Below are positions 45,990 through 58,480 of a stretch of DNA of 64,000 nucleotides, in pieces. Under the pieces are notes generated by a model that searched no databases, had not been told where the DNA came from, and worked only from the letters and a program-made list of their open reading frames with translations. The number at the start of each line of letters is the position of its first letter. Positions within the stretch are counted from its first letter, which is position 1. The stretch is from the NCBI GenBank assembly GCA_033439765.1, contig JAULSN010000001.1:5580001-5644000 (forward strand), given 5' to 3'. The DNA is from Lasiosphaeria ovina (taxonomy: Eukaryota; Ascomycota; Sordariomycetes; Sordariales; Lasiosphaeriaceae). The position numbers and the translations under genes are program-made.

Positions 45990-47010
45990 TTACCGATTCT
46001 TTGGTCCCGACATCTCCACATCCTCCTCGCCGATCCGGTTGCCCCTGGCCCCCTGTGGCTGCCGTGCGAATTTGCCCTCCCTGCCTAGCTTGACCTCCGT
46101 GACATGCTTGCGCAACCAAATGAGACCCCAGGCGATGCCGAAGATGATGAGTGAACCGATGGCGATGCCAAACACGTAGACGGCGACGAAGCCGTGCTCC
46201 TTGGCTGGGTCCAGGAAGTCGTACGGGTAGAAGCCTTTGGTGGCGTGCGTGAGATAGGCGAGGGCCAGGTAGAGGGCGAGCACGAGAATGAGCCAGAGCA
46301 TATGGACGGCCGGCGGCGGGTTGGTGCGGGGGACTACGAGCTCGAACAGGGCGAACACGCTGTTCATGGCGTGCTGCGACACGTTGCTCCAGCCGTCGAA
46401 GACGACCGGGAACCAGTGGCCCGAGTACAGGCGGGCCCAGAACACAATCGTCACGACGAACGGGTAGACAACCACAGTCGTGTAGTAGGCCGAGTGCAGA
46501 GCCTGGAGAGGTCGCGGGAACCGGTCGAGTAAGGGGACCCCGGACCGTGCGTACGTGAAGGTATGGGCAGACGCTGCCAGGAAGTAGAACCCCAAGCCCC
46601 AGTAGGTGAGCGATGTGAAGTAGCTGAACTCATCTCGAGACGCTGCGCAGTGCGTCACGTCGTTGACGCACTGCCAAGCTAGGATGATGATGATGGCTGT
46701 GAGTATATATAGAGACTATCATATCATTTTACTATTGTCAGCATTGGTTCATCAAGATGCGCAATAGCAAGGCTGTTAGCAGGCCAATTCGCCCACTCCA
46801 TCCCGCTTGGGGACCTGCCTAGGTAACCAGGCGGTCCCTAGAATGTGCGAAAGATTGGAGCCAAGGCATATATATGCGATAATGTCAAATTGGACTTACA
46901 AAAAGTGCCCGAAAGAAGAATAGTAGCCATGGCGAAATCAACCATGACGTCTCGAACCGATGCGACGGATCCCACAGGTCGGTGCCGAACGCAAACGCCT
47001 TCACAGCCAT
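45990..47010 (-). CDS. FAR-17a/AIG1-like multi-pass membrane protein
   Basis: Exons 47010-46900 and 46715-45990 give 278 aa. The 184-nt intron joins LLFFFRALF to SLYILTAIIIILAWQC. An alternative acceptor at 46699-46698 fails because it hits a stop codon. About six hydrophobic segments follow one another (SLYILTAIIIIL, YWGLGFYFLAAS, YYTTVVVYPFVVTIVFWARL, MLWLILVLALYLALAYL, FVAVYVFGIAIGSLIIFGIAW). The N-terminal DPSHRFETSWLISPWLL and the central NVSQHAMNSVFALFELVVPR resemble fungal members of the FAR-17a/AIG1 family, whose animal members hydrolyse fatty-acid esters of hydroxy fatty acids with a conserved Thr/His pair. The tail is hydrophilic and cytosolic by charge. Family call is moderate; substrate unknown. 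Confidence 0.78.
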
Positions 47011-47852
47011 GGTATTGAAATCGAAAATCGCGCCCAACTCTTCTTTATGATTGCCCAAAATGGCAAGGTAGAGTGAAAAAAAATGGCAGATGCAGATTGG
47101 CCGAGAAGGGAGAGAGCCGCGCCAAGAATTGGCAGAGGAGGGCGTTTGCCTTACTTTTGAGAAAAAAGGCAGGGCGGCAGATCCGATCGTGGGGAAACCT
47201 CGAGATCGGAAAAGGCCCGGGCTTGAAGCGAGAAAAAAGTTGAACGAACCTACCTAACCCGGACAGTTGGGTGCCTGCCTGCCTGGCGGCTGTTGATTAA
47301 TTATGCAACATGCAAGGAAAGGCGGCGGCGGCGTCCATTAGTCCATGCCTCTTTCCTACCTCATCATCTTGACAAACTTTCCTGGTGCAGCTGGACTGTA
47401 GTAGTACTGGTTTCCGTCCCATGACGTGTTTCCGTGGGCAGCTTCACTTCAACTCTTTGCTAAAGGCTGTGGTCGCCTCTGGGATATTTGCCAAGCACAT
47501 CACGTCTACCTCACCTTGCAGTTTGCACCTCACGACCTGGATTGTCACTGCTGTCTGTTCTTGGCTCACCACCGTTCCGCGTCTTCACGTGGAAGGCCAT
47601 AAGACAAACCACACGGGCTCAGCCAGAAATGCAATGGGAAACCTTAGGTGGTAGTAGTGTCGTATTCCGTGAAACAGCCGGAGAAGGACTTCTTTGACAG
47701 GGTAATGAAACGTGCCAGCAGTATCGGAAACGACACGACGACGCTCGTCGAGAGGCTTCGATGGATAGAGTGCTCGTATTTGAAGTCTTGCTGGACATAA
47801 GCCGATTTGCACGTGAAATGATATTCAATTATGGGGGCGGCTCTATCTCTTT

Positions 47853-47870
47853 GGGGGGGGGGGGGGGGGG
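47853..47870 (+). repeat. G homopolymer, 18 nt
   Basis: Uninterrupted run of G in intergenic DNA; the length may be an assembly estimate because such runs sequence badly. Confidence 0.9.
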
Positions 47871-49237
47871 TTGGAATCAGCAACTGAGGTGGTGGTGGTC
47901 TCTTTCGCCGAACAACCCGTCTTTGGACACGCTTGCAGATTGGCAACCTCCGGCAGAGAGTCGCGTCGATCGATACAGACTTTGGCTCAGGACTTGACTC
48001 TTTTGGTTGGCGGGGGAGGGGACAAGAAGCGGCCAAACCTTCGGTGTGGCTCAAAGGATGGACACTAAAAATCGTCACCAGACGCCCAATCAGTGTTCTG
48101 TTAGGAGGGAAGATTGCGGTGTGCAGTGTTTGCGTCCAATATCGACACCTCGGGCAACGCCGCGGCCCAGCCAATCGCATTACTAGTAGTAGATAGGGCT
48201 GGGTGCGGGAACTTGAGATGAAGTGAAGGCGGGCTGAATACTACTTTACTCCTTTTCCATCTGGAAACAGCAATTTGGTAACTTGGTCGAACGTCGAAAG
48301 CCACAACAGATGGCATGCAGCCCGAAGGAAATAAAGTTAATTAGAGTTGAGCCGGCCTGCGGGAGACCTTTGCCAGGCCTCGAGGATTGAGTGGAGGAGC
48401 ATAGAACTGCATCATATAATCGGTGATTTTTTACCGTCAGCTCATCTCCGTCTTGGAGGCGAGGTTCCATCACGCAATTGGGAAAGCGAAGGTTGCAGTC
48501 TGCCCAAATGGGAGCAACTATCGCAAGAAGACGTGCATTTTTCAATAAGGGGCCGCTCTAGTGGCTGCAAGCGCGGTAGTGTACGGGTACGGGTGCAATC
48601 TGGAAAAGAACCGGACGATGATGCTTTTTTCAGAATATTCATAGCGGCCACTCCTCCCCGTCTTTGGTGCACTTCGCTTGCGTGCATTGCGTACCTTGGT
48701 AAAGTTGTCTTCTAGTAACCTGGAACCTATGGAAGTCAGGCGCTGTGCATCGTGTCGTTGCATGTACGCAGTACAATATAACAACAGTGAGAACTTGATG
48801 TTCCAGACGCTCAGTCCCTTCCTGCCGAATATTGATATTGAACACAACATCACGAATCCCACCGTGGCAGCAGCCGGTGGCGACCAAAAGACCCCAATAT
48901 CAGAATATTACCACGATGGTGGATGCTCAAAAAAGGAGACGGGGGGATGATATTTTAGCAGCGGGTGATGGACAAGGGACGTGCATCTGCCCCTCCACCT
49001 CACTGCGTCCCCCTGAAGACGGACTCGGTCCATCGACAGCCAAGCCGTCTGGCATACGTCCTTTACAGTACATACACATTGGCATTCGGCGGCCGCCCTT
49101 GATCGAGTGGCCTACGGACAACTTGCTAGATATTGAGAAGATGGCAGTTTTGAGGTATCCGGAGCCTCGGTGTCGTTGAGACCCTCAAAGGGCCAAATGA
49201 CCCGGCTCCGTTAAAGGCCCCGTCGCAACCGAGCTTA

Positions 49238-49306
49238 GGTACCGAATACCTTGGCCAGGCCAAATGCGTGACTGACTCTTGGGTTACGCCCAAGGTATTG
49301 AATACC
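49238..49306. repeat. Imperfect inverted repeat
   Basis: GGTACCGAATACCTTGG (49238-49254) and CCAAGGTATTGAATACC (49290-49306) pair at 14 of 17 positions around a 35-base spacer. Possibly a hairpin in a transcript or a small element relic. Confidence 0.55.
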
Positions 49307-51048
49307 ACTAGGTAGATTGACCCCCGCATTACGGGACTGCGGTTGGCCGGCTGGGCAAGTCGAGCTGGATATTACTGTGTATATTGAAAGAATCCGAGCG
49401 CCGTGGACCCGGTCCTCAGGTGGGTCGATAAAGGAGACCGCCTGCGATCCTGGATACCCAATTTACGCGGCTTTAAATTCCAGGTTCGAAGCGCCCAGTC
49501 CCGCGTCGTTTTACTGGTCGAGGCTCTAACTGCACACCTGGTGGGCGGGAGAGAAAAGAGTGATGGCATCTGCAAGCAGACAGACCGACCTTGATAAGTC
49601 GGCGGGAAAGATTAGATGACGGGAACCATTTTTCTTCGGAACGAATCCCCAGGGTAGGGTCAATACTCCCAAGCCAAGTGGGTTCCAAGTCCAACGCATG
49701 GGATGCCCAGGATAGAAGGAAGGAATCTCTCTGTTTGTCTTGGTCTTGGGGCTCTCGTGAGAGCGGGCCCCAATGGCAGGCCGCGTCAACGCCATCCATA
49801 TCCGTGATCCACCAGCAGGCCGCAGGGGGGGGGGGCTTCTGTGGCGCTGTGTGTGTGCCACGATATTGCATGGCGACCCAGGCTCACCGGGCCCTCCCCT
49901 CCTGTTGCAAGGCAGTCGACGACACCAGGCTGTCTTGGGCCCTTGGCTGGGCTCTGGGCTTGCTGGGCTGGGCTGGACTGGACTGCTGGTGGGTGGTCCA
50001 ATGGATCTCGCCCAGCAACCAGGAACTGGTGGCAGATGCGCACCCGTCAATAGTGCCCTGTAGTTTCTGAGCTCGACTTTTCTGCTCTCCTGGAAAGAAA
50101 GGGCAAGGGAGCTTCTGTAGGGAGAGGCTATTGGTTGATGGCTGTGCACGATCGAGCGCATTACCTATCTTACCACCATTTCCCATAAGCAGTTACTCCA
50201 TACCCATCTTTCAATAGTCGTCCATCCGTTTCTGTCTTCTTCATCTTTTTATCTTTTTATTCTTTTTGCTTTCGATCTTCGCCTCTCTCTCTCCGCACGC
50301 GCGTGCTGTCTGTCGACGCTCTATTCTCTCGCAGTTCTGAGACGGGGTAGTACCCGACCTTACTACCGACGGAGTAGGCCGTCTGGCGCCAGAGCCTTCT
50401 GTCAGCTCAACTAGCCTCTCCATAACCGCCTGCTACCTAAAGCCAACGATTCCGAGCCTTCTCTTCATCAATCCGTCAGCACTCCTAAAATCTGCAGTAT
50501 TTTCTCTCTGGGGAGGGACAGCTTGGCGACACTAAACGATGCCTCAAGTTGCATGAGTTGCGGCCTGCTTTGGGCGTTTGTTGGACGATAGCCTGGCCTG
50601 CACGGTCACCATCGCTGCAAACACCGCGGCTACCTAGAGTTTTAGACAGCCAGCCGCTACCTGCCACCGTTCCGGCGACCGACGGAACTGCTACACTGAG
50701 TTTCACCACTTATCTGGTTGCCTTGTAAACTCGTACGAAGTCTGCCCTGTTCTTCCAAATCCGCCGTGTTTCGCGGGCACCTGCATAAGTGGCAGGGCGA
50801 GAGGATCCAGGCTGGCGGAGCTGGAGCTGCTTGCCCCTCAGCTGTGCTACGGGTTCCTGTCGATCGGCACACCACGCTAACCCGCGGGCCAATGGTCGAT
50901 AGAATTCCGAGCCCCTCGATGCCGTCTTGACGACGGGAAGGCTTCTCAACCCCGTCTTCCCCGCCTCGGTCCGCCGAGCCGTCCCCGAACTCCCCTTGGT
51001 GCTGGCGTAGAAGCCGCTGCTGAGGGGGCCGAGCCCACCCATCCCATC

Positions 51049-53534
51049 ATGGACGACTCCGACACCGAGCCCGATCTCATCCTGCGTGCGCGGCCGCAGA
51101 ACTTGCCGCCGCCTCCCGCGCCCCGGCATCCCATCCCGTCGATGCAAGAAGCGTTTGCCGAATCGCTGATCGAGGCCACCGCAGGCGCCGCATCCCCAAA
51201 GCCAAAACTGCGCACCGGCGACGCCAAGGCTCGCCGAGATGCCCTACTGGACCAGGCAAAGGACGATGGCCCTCTCATCCCGGAATGGCGTTTTCGCCCC
51301 GGCCAGACGAGCCACGAGCTGCGCAGGCTCATGGCTCAGATTTCGTTTGGTGTCTACCTGCTGCTCAACGGCATGGCAAACAGCCAGATCTCCGTCGTCC
51401 AAATCCTCCAAGGTCACATCGACGAGGTGGACGAGTTCCTGGAAACGGCGCTCGAAGACATTGCTCTGGCGACCAAGGATCTGAAGGGGCGCATCGAACA
51501 CCTCAAGCTCCCCATGGACAACATTGACGTCTTCGAAAAAATGCTCGAGGACCGCAATTTTCGCTTGCAGATTCTCGACGGGAACCAGAAGATTGAACAC
51601 ATCCTGGCACGCACCGAAGTTGCCATCAAGCAGACCATGCAGGACCTTGAGGCTGGCGTCATTTCGACGAGGGAGTTCAACTTTTACCTCGCCGAACAAA
51701 GAGACGGCCAATGGCGGTACGAGCGTCCCGACATGATTGACATTTTTGATGCGATGAAAGGAAATACGGACGGTTGGTTCAACGCATTCCTTGATCTGCA
51801 GTCCAAAGGGAGCAATCTCAAGACTCTCATTGCCAAGCTCAGTGGAATGGTCTCCGAGATCGAGCGGAGGGCCGGCGAGGTTAGCCGCAGAACAAGGGTG
51901 AGTTTTTGGCCTTCGACCTGCATGTGTGAAGTCGCAAGGCTGGCGTCCTGACCCCTCCAAAGTTTAGCATCGAGCCTTACAGCTCACCGGGCCACAGCCC
52001 TCGGCCATCTAATGCATCCTCCGTCACGACGCCCCCGACAACCCCAGGACCCAGGGTTGCCAATTCGCCCCCTCGAATCTCCCTCAGACTCAGCCCGTTG
52101 AAGCAAAGCGAGCCCGTATCTTTTATGGACATTCGGCTGTATGAGGAATCGTTATTCGGCTCCCAAGATCGACCTGCGCCGGCACAGGAGACGCGGCAGG
52201 CGCACGAGGCACTGGTAGAGGCAACATTAACTGAAGTTGGAGACCAAGGCCTAATGCCAAGGTCGCCCCCAGCCCGCAATCCTCGACGGCTTTCTGAGCG
52301 TCCGACCCCATCCCCAGTCCCACCACAGGAACCCATCGTGGAGGAGCTTGAGAATGATGGCGCCCTATATATCCTACAGCCGCGAACCTACACGCCGCAA
52401 CCCCCTTCGCCATTACCTTCACCCTTTGTAAAGAACGAGCGACCCAGGTCAAGAGCAGAGCCTACACACCAAGGTTTCCACTCGCCTGCCCCCTCTGCTG
52501 ATGCTTCAGGACGGCAGTTACTGGAGCCGCCGACCATCATCGTTGAGTCTAGAACCACGCCCAAAGTCGAGTCTCGGGCCAGGTCCAGGACTGAGCCAAG
52601 AGTCGAGTCACAAATCGAGATCAAGATTGAACTTGGACTTGAATCCGAACCTGATCCTGAACCGGAACCGGAGCCTGAACCGGAATTCTACCTGGGACCC
52701 AATTTTGCTCCCAGTTTTGTACCCCAGGTCGAGCATGCACAGTTGAGATCACAGCCGTCGAAACCAAAGTTGGTTGCGATTGGAGCGAGGGCAGACCCGA
52801 GACTGCTTCACAGGATAGACACAAGGCCGGACTCTGGACTGGAATCACAGCCAGAGACCGAAACGGAGACGGAGACGGAAGGGAAGCATTCAAGGCACAG
52901 ATCTTCGCTCAGAGAGCGTATCTCGCTGAAAATGACGCCGCCAGAAGCCATCCAGGTTCCATCACATATGCTCGATGTTGAGCGGCCGCGGTACCAGTCT
53001 CCCCGCGCTTACCATTCACCCGACTCGGCATACGTCTCAGACATGGAACGGCCACCCGTCAACTCGATGGCGTCCATTGACCGTTCACTTTCGGACTTCT
53101 CCCCACCGTATGTTCATCCGGGCTTGATCCCCTCGCCGCACTCGGACAAACAATATTTCCGCCCAATCAATGGGAATCCACACTCGCCTCTGCAACAGAG
53201 GCCACACACAGCGGGAAGTAACCGTTTCCCACAATCGCAGCGGAATATTCCGTCTGCGATGGGCATGAGTATGCTGAGCAGTGTGACGACGACAACGAGC
53301 AAGACAGACAGGACAGAAGGGGGTCGGAGCTTAAAGAAGAAGCGCAGCGCGTTTGGGTGGCTCAAAAAGGCTTTCTCTCTCGATGACGAAGAGCGCGCGG
53401 CGTTTGAGCAGAAGAAGAAAGAGGAGTCTAGGAATCTATACTACGATGGGAAGAGCCCCAAATTCCTGGATGGCCGTCGTATCCAGCCACGCCCGAGCCC
53501 TCATCCAAGCCCGTCATTCTACCGCCAAGGTTGA
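51049..53534 (+). CDS. Fungal protein of unknown function, coiled-coil N-terminal half
   Basis: Exons 51049-51897 and 51963-53534 give 806 aa. The 65-nt intron uses the CCAAAG acceptor to join RRTR to FSIEPYSSPGHSP; the next AG would hit a stop. The first ~285 residues are a conserved-looking, helix-rich domain (RPGQTSHELRRLMAQISFGVYL, VQILQGHIDEVDEFLETALE, NFRLQILDGNQKIEHILART, REFNFYLAEQRDGQWRYERP). The rest is disordered, with many Ser-Pro sites and acidic dipeptide tracts (PEPEPEPEPE, ETETETETE). A basic patch, SLKKKRSAFGWLKKAFSLDDEERAAF, lies near the C-terminus and could be amphipathic. I do not recognise the family. Disorder plus a basic tail suggests a regulated scaffold, but this is speculation. 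Confidence 0.85.
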
Positions 53535-54532
53535 AGCGAATGACAGCCTCTGGCGCGGCCATCACACCCATGGTCGGCCATGGCAGGCTGCAAAGACGGC
53601 CTCGAAATTAGCGAGATCCTCCTCTTTACCAAAGACGGGAAGAACATGGGAGCGGGCTCCAGACTTGTGGCAGCGGCCCGGGCCGACGGCTGCTGGAAGA
53701 AACATGTTTCTTCATGCAGTGCGGAACGGCCTGCTCGCAAAATGAATCCAGGCCGAGACCCATTAATGCGCTCCAAAGCGCTGGGAAGACGAAGAAGCGA
53801 GCAATGTTTATGTCGTGGTTTGCGCGTGCTTGATACCCCCCACGTCCGATAAAATTTTATTGTTTTCTCGGTAAATACTTGTTATTCTTGTTGTCGTTCA
53901 ATTTTATTCTTCAATGGGATCGCTACTACTGGTATCATTTCGGTATCTTGTCGTATCTTGGGCGATTTATTCTTTCGCGTATGTACCGATGGGATAACGG
54001 TTCTTGATTACCCCTTTTCACATGTTCGTTATTATTAGGACATATCACGAAGATGGGCAAATAAAGCAAATATATGGAATACAAATCCAGACATCTTCCT
54101 AGGTACCTTAAGTCACTCGCCAAATAGGAAGTGAAGGTCCTGGATGGTGCTATCTAGGTATATATTCCGTACTAATCCCTCAGTCTTCCGAGCCTCATTG
54201 ACGGTAGGTGTACATCGTTATAGCCACCACCTGACACCTGGAACGCCGCTGCTCGTCAAGAGCCGTTGCACCTGGGACTTATGTATTGCAACTCAATCAG
54301 ACTTCTGAACGTGCCTTCCGAACCTGCATTTAAAGTTGATTTCATTTCTTCGTCCTCTTCGGCGACCCACAATTAACCGCAGACTAAAGCGATTGCGGAT
54401 TAGGCACCTTAGTTACCTAAGCAACAGGCCTCGCCAGGTCGCGAATTTCAGGCTTTCCAGATGCTTCGCCTCTCTTTCTCCGAAATCCCAACTCTTACTA
54501 GTGTTCTACCGCCTACGACAAAAGAAGGAAAA
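53535..54532. other. Intergenic, tandem genes
   Basis: AT-rich middle, then the promoter of the Bud27/URI gene. Holds CCTAGGTACCTTA at 54098. No supported ORF. Confidence 0.6.
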
Positions 54533-56365
54533 ATGAGCCAGCCAAAAAACTCCCTCTCGGACCTCGACCGGCACATAAAACTACTCGAAGACAAAGTGAA
54601 CCAGCTGCGCACGTCTCTCACTGTCTGGCAGAAATGGTATCTCGACTATTCCGCGCTCAAGGAAGAGGTTGAGCAGCTGTCCAAGGACCCGTCCCCGCGC
54701 GAGGAGCTTGCCCGTATCCGCCGTGACTTTGAGAGCGATCTCCTGACCGAAAAGGAGATCGGTGAAATTTTTGGTCAAAATGACCTCAATGAACGCGAGC
54801 AGATTATCGGTGTTCTCTCGCGACGTACTGACTACGTCGAGCAGAACATCGGGTCTCTGGAAAAGCTCATCGAGGCCGAGGAGAACAAGCTAGCCGCTGT
54901 CTCCATTGTCGCATACCCTGGCGCCGACACCGACGAGGATAGCGGGTTGCCCATCACTGACATAATCGAGGAGCTTGACGATGACGACAACGTCGTTGAG
55001 TTCCGATTGCAGTCGGGGAGCGACGTGCCCATAAAGGTCCTCGACGCCCTCAAGAAGGCGGGCATTCATGACCTCCCCGAGACCGAGGCGGACCTGCTCA
55101 ACAACCGGACATTGCCCGCAAGCGGCGAGACGGGGCAGGCTCCCGAGGCCGAGTTGGCATCTCCCGTGCCCCCTTCCGTCGTGGTAACCCCTAGTCCTAC
55201 CCCGGCTGAAGTCGATTCGCCGAGCACAAAAAAGAGCGTTTCATTTTCCCAAGATACAAAGCCACCAAATGGGAGCGACCAACCCCCCAAGTCGATGGCG
55301 GCTCGGAAGTTGGAGGAGATCATGCAAAAAGTCAAAGAATATGAAGCGATCGATTTGTCCAAAGCCGTTATCCCCGACAATGAGTCTGCCGAGGACAGCG
55401 AGCTGCGCCGTCAGATGCTCCAGTACGGCATGTCTGAGATTGGCCCGGTAGTTGCCGAGCTGGAGCTGGACGACGGCACTCCTGACGACGAGGAGGATGA
55501 AGACTGGGATGACGAGGACGATGATGAGGGCGATGATGAGGACGATGACGAGGATGAGGATGAACTCGGACGTTCCAAACACAGCGTTATAACCAGCGGT
55601 TATATCAAGCGCATGCAGGAGCTCGAGAAGCGACTTGGAGTCAAGTCCGCCTTCACCGTCGAGGGCCCCGAGTCGCGGCCAAGGAACCCAGATGAGACCG
55701 TGGCCGGCGTTGGCCGGATTTCCGTCGTTGGGACTCCAAGCTCAACACCAGGCGATACACCACCTTCGGCAGTTGCAAAACTTTCCAAGAAGGCAAAGAC
55801 TACCAAGAGTGTCAAGTTTGCCCCGGAGCTGGACATTGCAGATGAAAGCGTCTCCCGTGCATCACTGGCACTTGGGCCAAAGGAGGCAACAATCAGTCCC
55901 ATTGCTGATGTTGTCGAGAAGACGACCACGTTTGAATCACCTGATGATGCTGAGGAGGAGGCCCCGAAGCGGGTGTCATTATTCAAGAAAGAGCGCATTG
56001 GCACAAAGCCTCCAGTGCCCTCAATACCCACACTTCCTCGCGGCCCTCACCAAGTGCCCGCAAAATTCCTCAATGAGAGCCGACCAGAGTCTCCCCCGCT
56101 GCCTGCTGCCCCGGAAGGACAGACTATTGCCGACACTGTCGTCGAGCGAAATGTCTCTACGCAGCCGAACGGACCTGATGACATGGATGATGTCCTCTTA
56201 TACCAAGCCGCAGCGGTTGAGTACAACCGACTACGAAACAAAATGATACAGAAAGAAGGCGGCTTCATGAAAAAAGAGGAGCAAGAAATTGTTCCCCTCG
56301 ACGAAGAAGAGGGCGGACCGAAGCGTATGAGCAAATTCAAGGCGGCAAGGCTAGCCAAGTCATAG
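54533..56365 (+). CDS. BUD27: Prefoldin-like Bud27/URI
   Basis: A single exon of 610 aa. I chose the ATG at 54533 (AAAAATGAGCC) because MSQPKNSLSDLDRHIKLLEDKV begins the prefoldin helix; an upstream in-frame ATG at 54461 would add a non-conserved 24-residue leader. Residues 1-~120 form the alpha-prefoldin coiled coil, with EIFGQNDLNEREQIIGVLSRRTDYVEQNI at its end. A long acidic tract follows (about 315-345). C-terminal motifs KRVSLFKKERIGTKPP, VVERNVSTQP and RMSKFKAARL match the Bud27 C-terminal (DUF3835-type) region. Bud27/URI is a cytoplasmic factor that binds Rpb5, helps assemble RNA polymerases, and affects translation initiation. The Ser/Pro-rich middle is expected to be disordered. Convergent with nudC. 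Confidence 0.93.
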   Translation: MSQPKNSLSDLDRHIKLLEDKVNQLRTSLTVWQKWYLDYSALKEEVEQLSKDPSPREELARIRRDFESDLLTEKEIGEIFGQNDLNEREQIIGVLSRRTDYVEQNIGSLEKLIEAEENKLAAVSIVAYPGADTDEDSGLPITDIIEELDDDDNVVEFRLQSGSDVPIKVLDALKKAGIHDLPETEADLLNNRTLPASGETGQAPEAELASPVPPSVVVTPSPTPAEVDSPSTKKSVSFSQDTKPPNGSDQPPKSMAARKLEEIMQKVKEYEAIDLSKAVIPDNESAEDSELRRQMLQYGMSEIGPVVAELELDDGTPDDEEDEDWDDEDDDEGDDEDDDEDEDELGRSKHSVITSGYIKRMQELEKRLGVKSAFTVEGPESRPRNPDETVAGVGRISVVGTPSSTPGDTPPSAVAKLSKKAKTTKSVKFAPELDIADESVSRASLALGPKEATISPIADVVEKTTTFESPDDAEEEAPKRVSLFKKERIGTKPPVPSIPTLPRGPHQVPAKFLNESRPESPPLPAAPEGQTIADTVVERNVSTQPNGPDDMDDVLLYQAAAVEYNRLRNKMIQKEGGFMKKEEQEIVPLDEEEGGPKRMSKFKAARLAKS

Positions 56366-57130
56366 GGCTAGGGCTTCTTGTCCTCGGTCCTCGGGGCTTG
56401 TGTTTTTGGTCGAGGCCGATTGAACTTGACTGGCAGCGATGTTTCTCTATTTTCTTGGAAATTCATGATTAGCATCACGATCCCCCTTGACCTCGTTTTT
56501 CCACCCTCGCGTCCTGAGAGTTTGATCCCCATCCATTTGCTAGTCTCCTACCGAGTTGAGACAGATCTACAGTGAAAACTCAATCATGTTTGTACGCTAC
56601 GCTTCTGGCGGGGCTATTCACACGGAACGCTTCTTTCTGACAACTGATGGTTTGCAGCTCTCCATCTGCATTCTCATTACTACGCGCTTCCAAGATCAAA
56701 CCCTGATGGGCTCTCTGACACCTTGACAATTATTCCGTCGTCTTGGTGATTCGTTTCACCCCTCACATTTCCCTCCCAGAAGTCCAACGTGCACTTTGAT
56801 ATGGTATACGGTAGTATCTCGGTTTCTTTATGTAGGGTTGGTAATGTTCTCTGCGACATCCAGATGGCGAAGTATAGTTAGGGCAAGACAAAGGATAGCT
56901 GGGTGCCTTGCATAGCTCGGGTAATTACCACACTGTTGACTTCAAGTCCTTTGTGTGTTCTAATACATGCAATTCTCTGTGCATTTGAATGTCTGTTAAC
57001 AACATGGAAAGGGTATAAATGACGCATATCATGCCTGCGAAACATCATCTGCCCATAATCTCACTTTTTCATTGTTCATTATTTATTTATTTACTTGCGA
57101 GAGCGCCTCATTTTTGTCACTCGGATTTGT
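56366..57130. other. Intergenic, convergent 3' ends
   Basis: Between the BUD27 and nudC stops. AT-rich, no supported ORF; likely both 3' UTRs. Confidence 0.6.
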
Positions 57131-57903
57131 TTAGTTCATTTTCGCGTTGCTAAAGTCCATCTCGGGGTGTTGCTCCTGGAACTTCTTGAAGATATCAAGC
57201 TTCTTCTGCTCGTCGCTGCTCGGCAGGCCCATCTCCTTCTGGCGCTGGTCAAACATCATCTTCTCCACCATGCCGCGCGTCTCCCCGTCCAGCTCCGACA
57301 GCTTGCTGTTCTCGGGCACAATCTTGGTCACGTCGATCTTGGGCGCGTCCGTCACCACGTGCGCCCACCACTCCAGCTTGTTCACCTTGTCCAGGTGGAT
57401 CTCAATCGTCTTCGTCCCGTCCGGCGCCGCCGTGAGCGTCCACGTGCTGTCGTCGGTCCGGATCGCGTGCGGGAGGTCGCCCTGGAGGAGAGGCGAGAGG
57501 GTTAGCGGTGCGGGGATTTTTTAAAGGGTAGGGGAGGACGTGTGTTGTTACCTTGATGATGGGCTCCTGCCCCTTGATGCCCGCCGATATCGACTGCTTC
57601 TTGATGTCCACCGCTAGGTCCCGGCCCTTGAGGTTTCCCGGCACGCTGAGCGTAATGTCCAGGTCCCCAATGGTCTGCGTCCACTTGTAGGGCAGCGCGT
57701 CCTGCTCGGCCTTCTCCTTGGCGCGCGCAGCCGCCTCTTCGGCGGGGTTTGGCTCCGGTGGTGCTTGAGAGCTGTCAGCAAGCTATCTTCATACTGTATT
57801 ATATTGTCTGTCTCAATGCAGGGGCATGCGAATATTTGGGGATTTATACAGATAAAGTGAGAGAGAGAAGCAAGGTCGAGGAAAACATACCGTTGTCAGA
57901 CAT
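57131..57903 (-). CDS. nudC: Nuclear movement protein NudC
   Basis: Exons 57903-57891, 57763-57552 and 57481-57131 give 191 aa. The first exon codes only MSDN plus one base. The 127-nt intron must use the CAAG acceptor to keep frame into [20 protein letters not shown]. The CS (p23-like) domain runs from [18 protein letters not shown] to [14 protein letters not shown]. The C-terminal signature [23 protein letters not shown] is specific for NudC. NudC is an Hsp90 co-chaperone that supports dynein/LIS1 (NudF) function and nuclear migration along hyphae. Size equals that of short fungal NudC proteins, without the long animal N-terminus. Confidence 0.96.
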
Positions 57904-58480
57904 GATGGCTTTTGTTTTGCCAACAGGCTGAACCCGGAATATCCTGCGAGTAAATAGGATATACGCTAGAGTGTTGGTTATTTGGAATGGTTCTCTTCCT
58001 GGAGAAAAGAAGCTTTGGAAGCTTGTGGAATCCGCAACGACAGAAAGGCTGACGCAAAACGTCCATGGCGGGGCAATGAGTCTCCCCTCAACCCCGCACT
58101 AGCCACACCAGCTGAGAAGACCCCACATGCCATGAAGCAGGGACCCACGGGGCCAGTTCAGCCTCGTCTTGGCACTGCACTGTCTCCGTAATTGACCGTT
58201 CAGTAATTCATTCAAAGTATTTCGAATCGCGAGACTTGGGCAACCTCTGCTCAACGTCGACCTGATGCCCAGCAAGCTCAAATAGCCGACACTTCCCACC
58301 AACCTTATATGGTGACGGCGACCGCCCTGTCTATTTGTGTTCGGGAAGCAGAAGGCATCCTCTCGATCCAGCCGTAAGGTAACCGAGGCGCGTGCCCGCT
58401 GAAGTCGTTGCGATTCATTCCTCCCATCTCACCAAAGATCCCAAGAAGGGAAAGAAACAAAGAAACGAAAAATCACAGCC
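57904..58480. promoter_or_regulatory. Divergent promoter region, nudC and TFB3
   Basis: About 0.58 kb between the two start codons, serving both genes. No specific binding site that I can defend. Confidence 0.5.

Larger units (their letters stand above)
47011..51048. other. Gene-poor region of about 4 kb
   Basis: No supported gene. Includes a run of 18 G (47853-47870), an 11-G run (49825-49835), an imperfect 17-bp inverted repeat (49238-49254 with 49290-49306), and a long leader-like region upstream of 51049. ORFs of 100-211 codons at 49.5-50.2 kb overlap on both strands and look like shadows of GC-rich non-coding DNA. Confidence 0.6.

Noticed and set aside
49526..50161. 211-codon minus-strand ORF and its overlapping + frames
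   Set aside because: Pro/Arg/Ser-rich and domain-free on all frames; sits in DNA with homopolymer runs.
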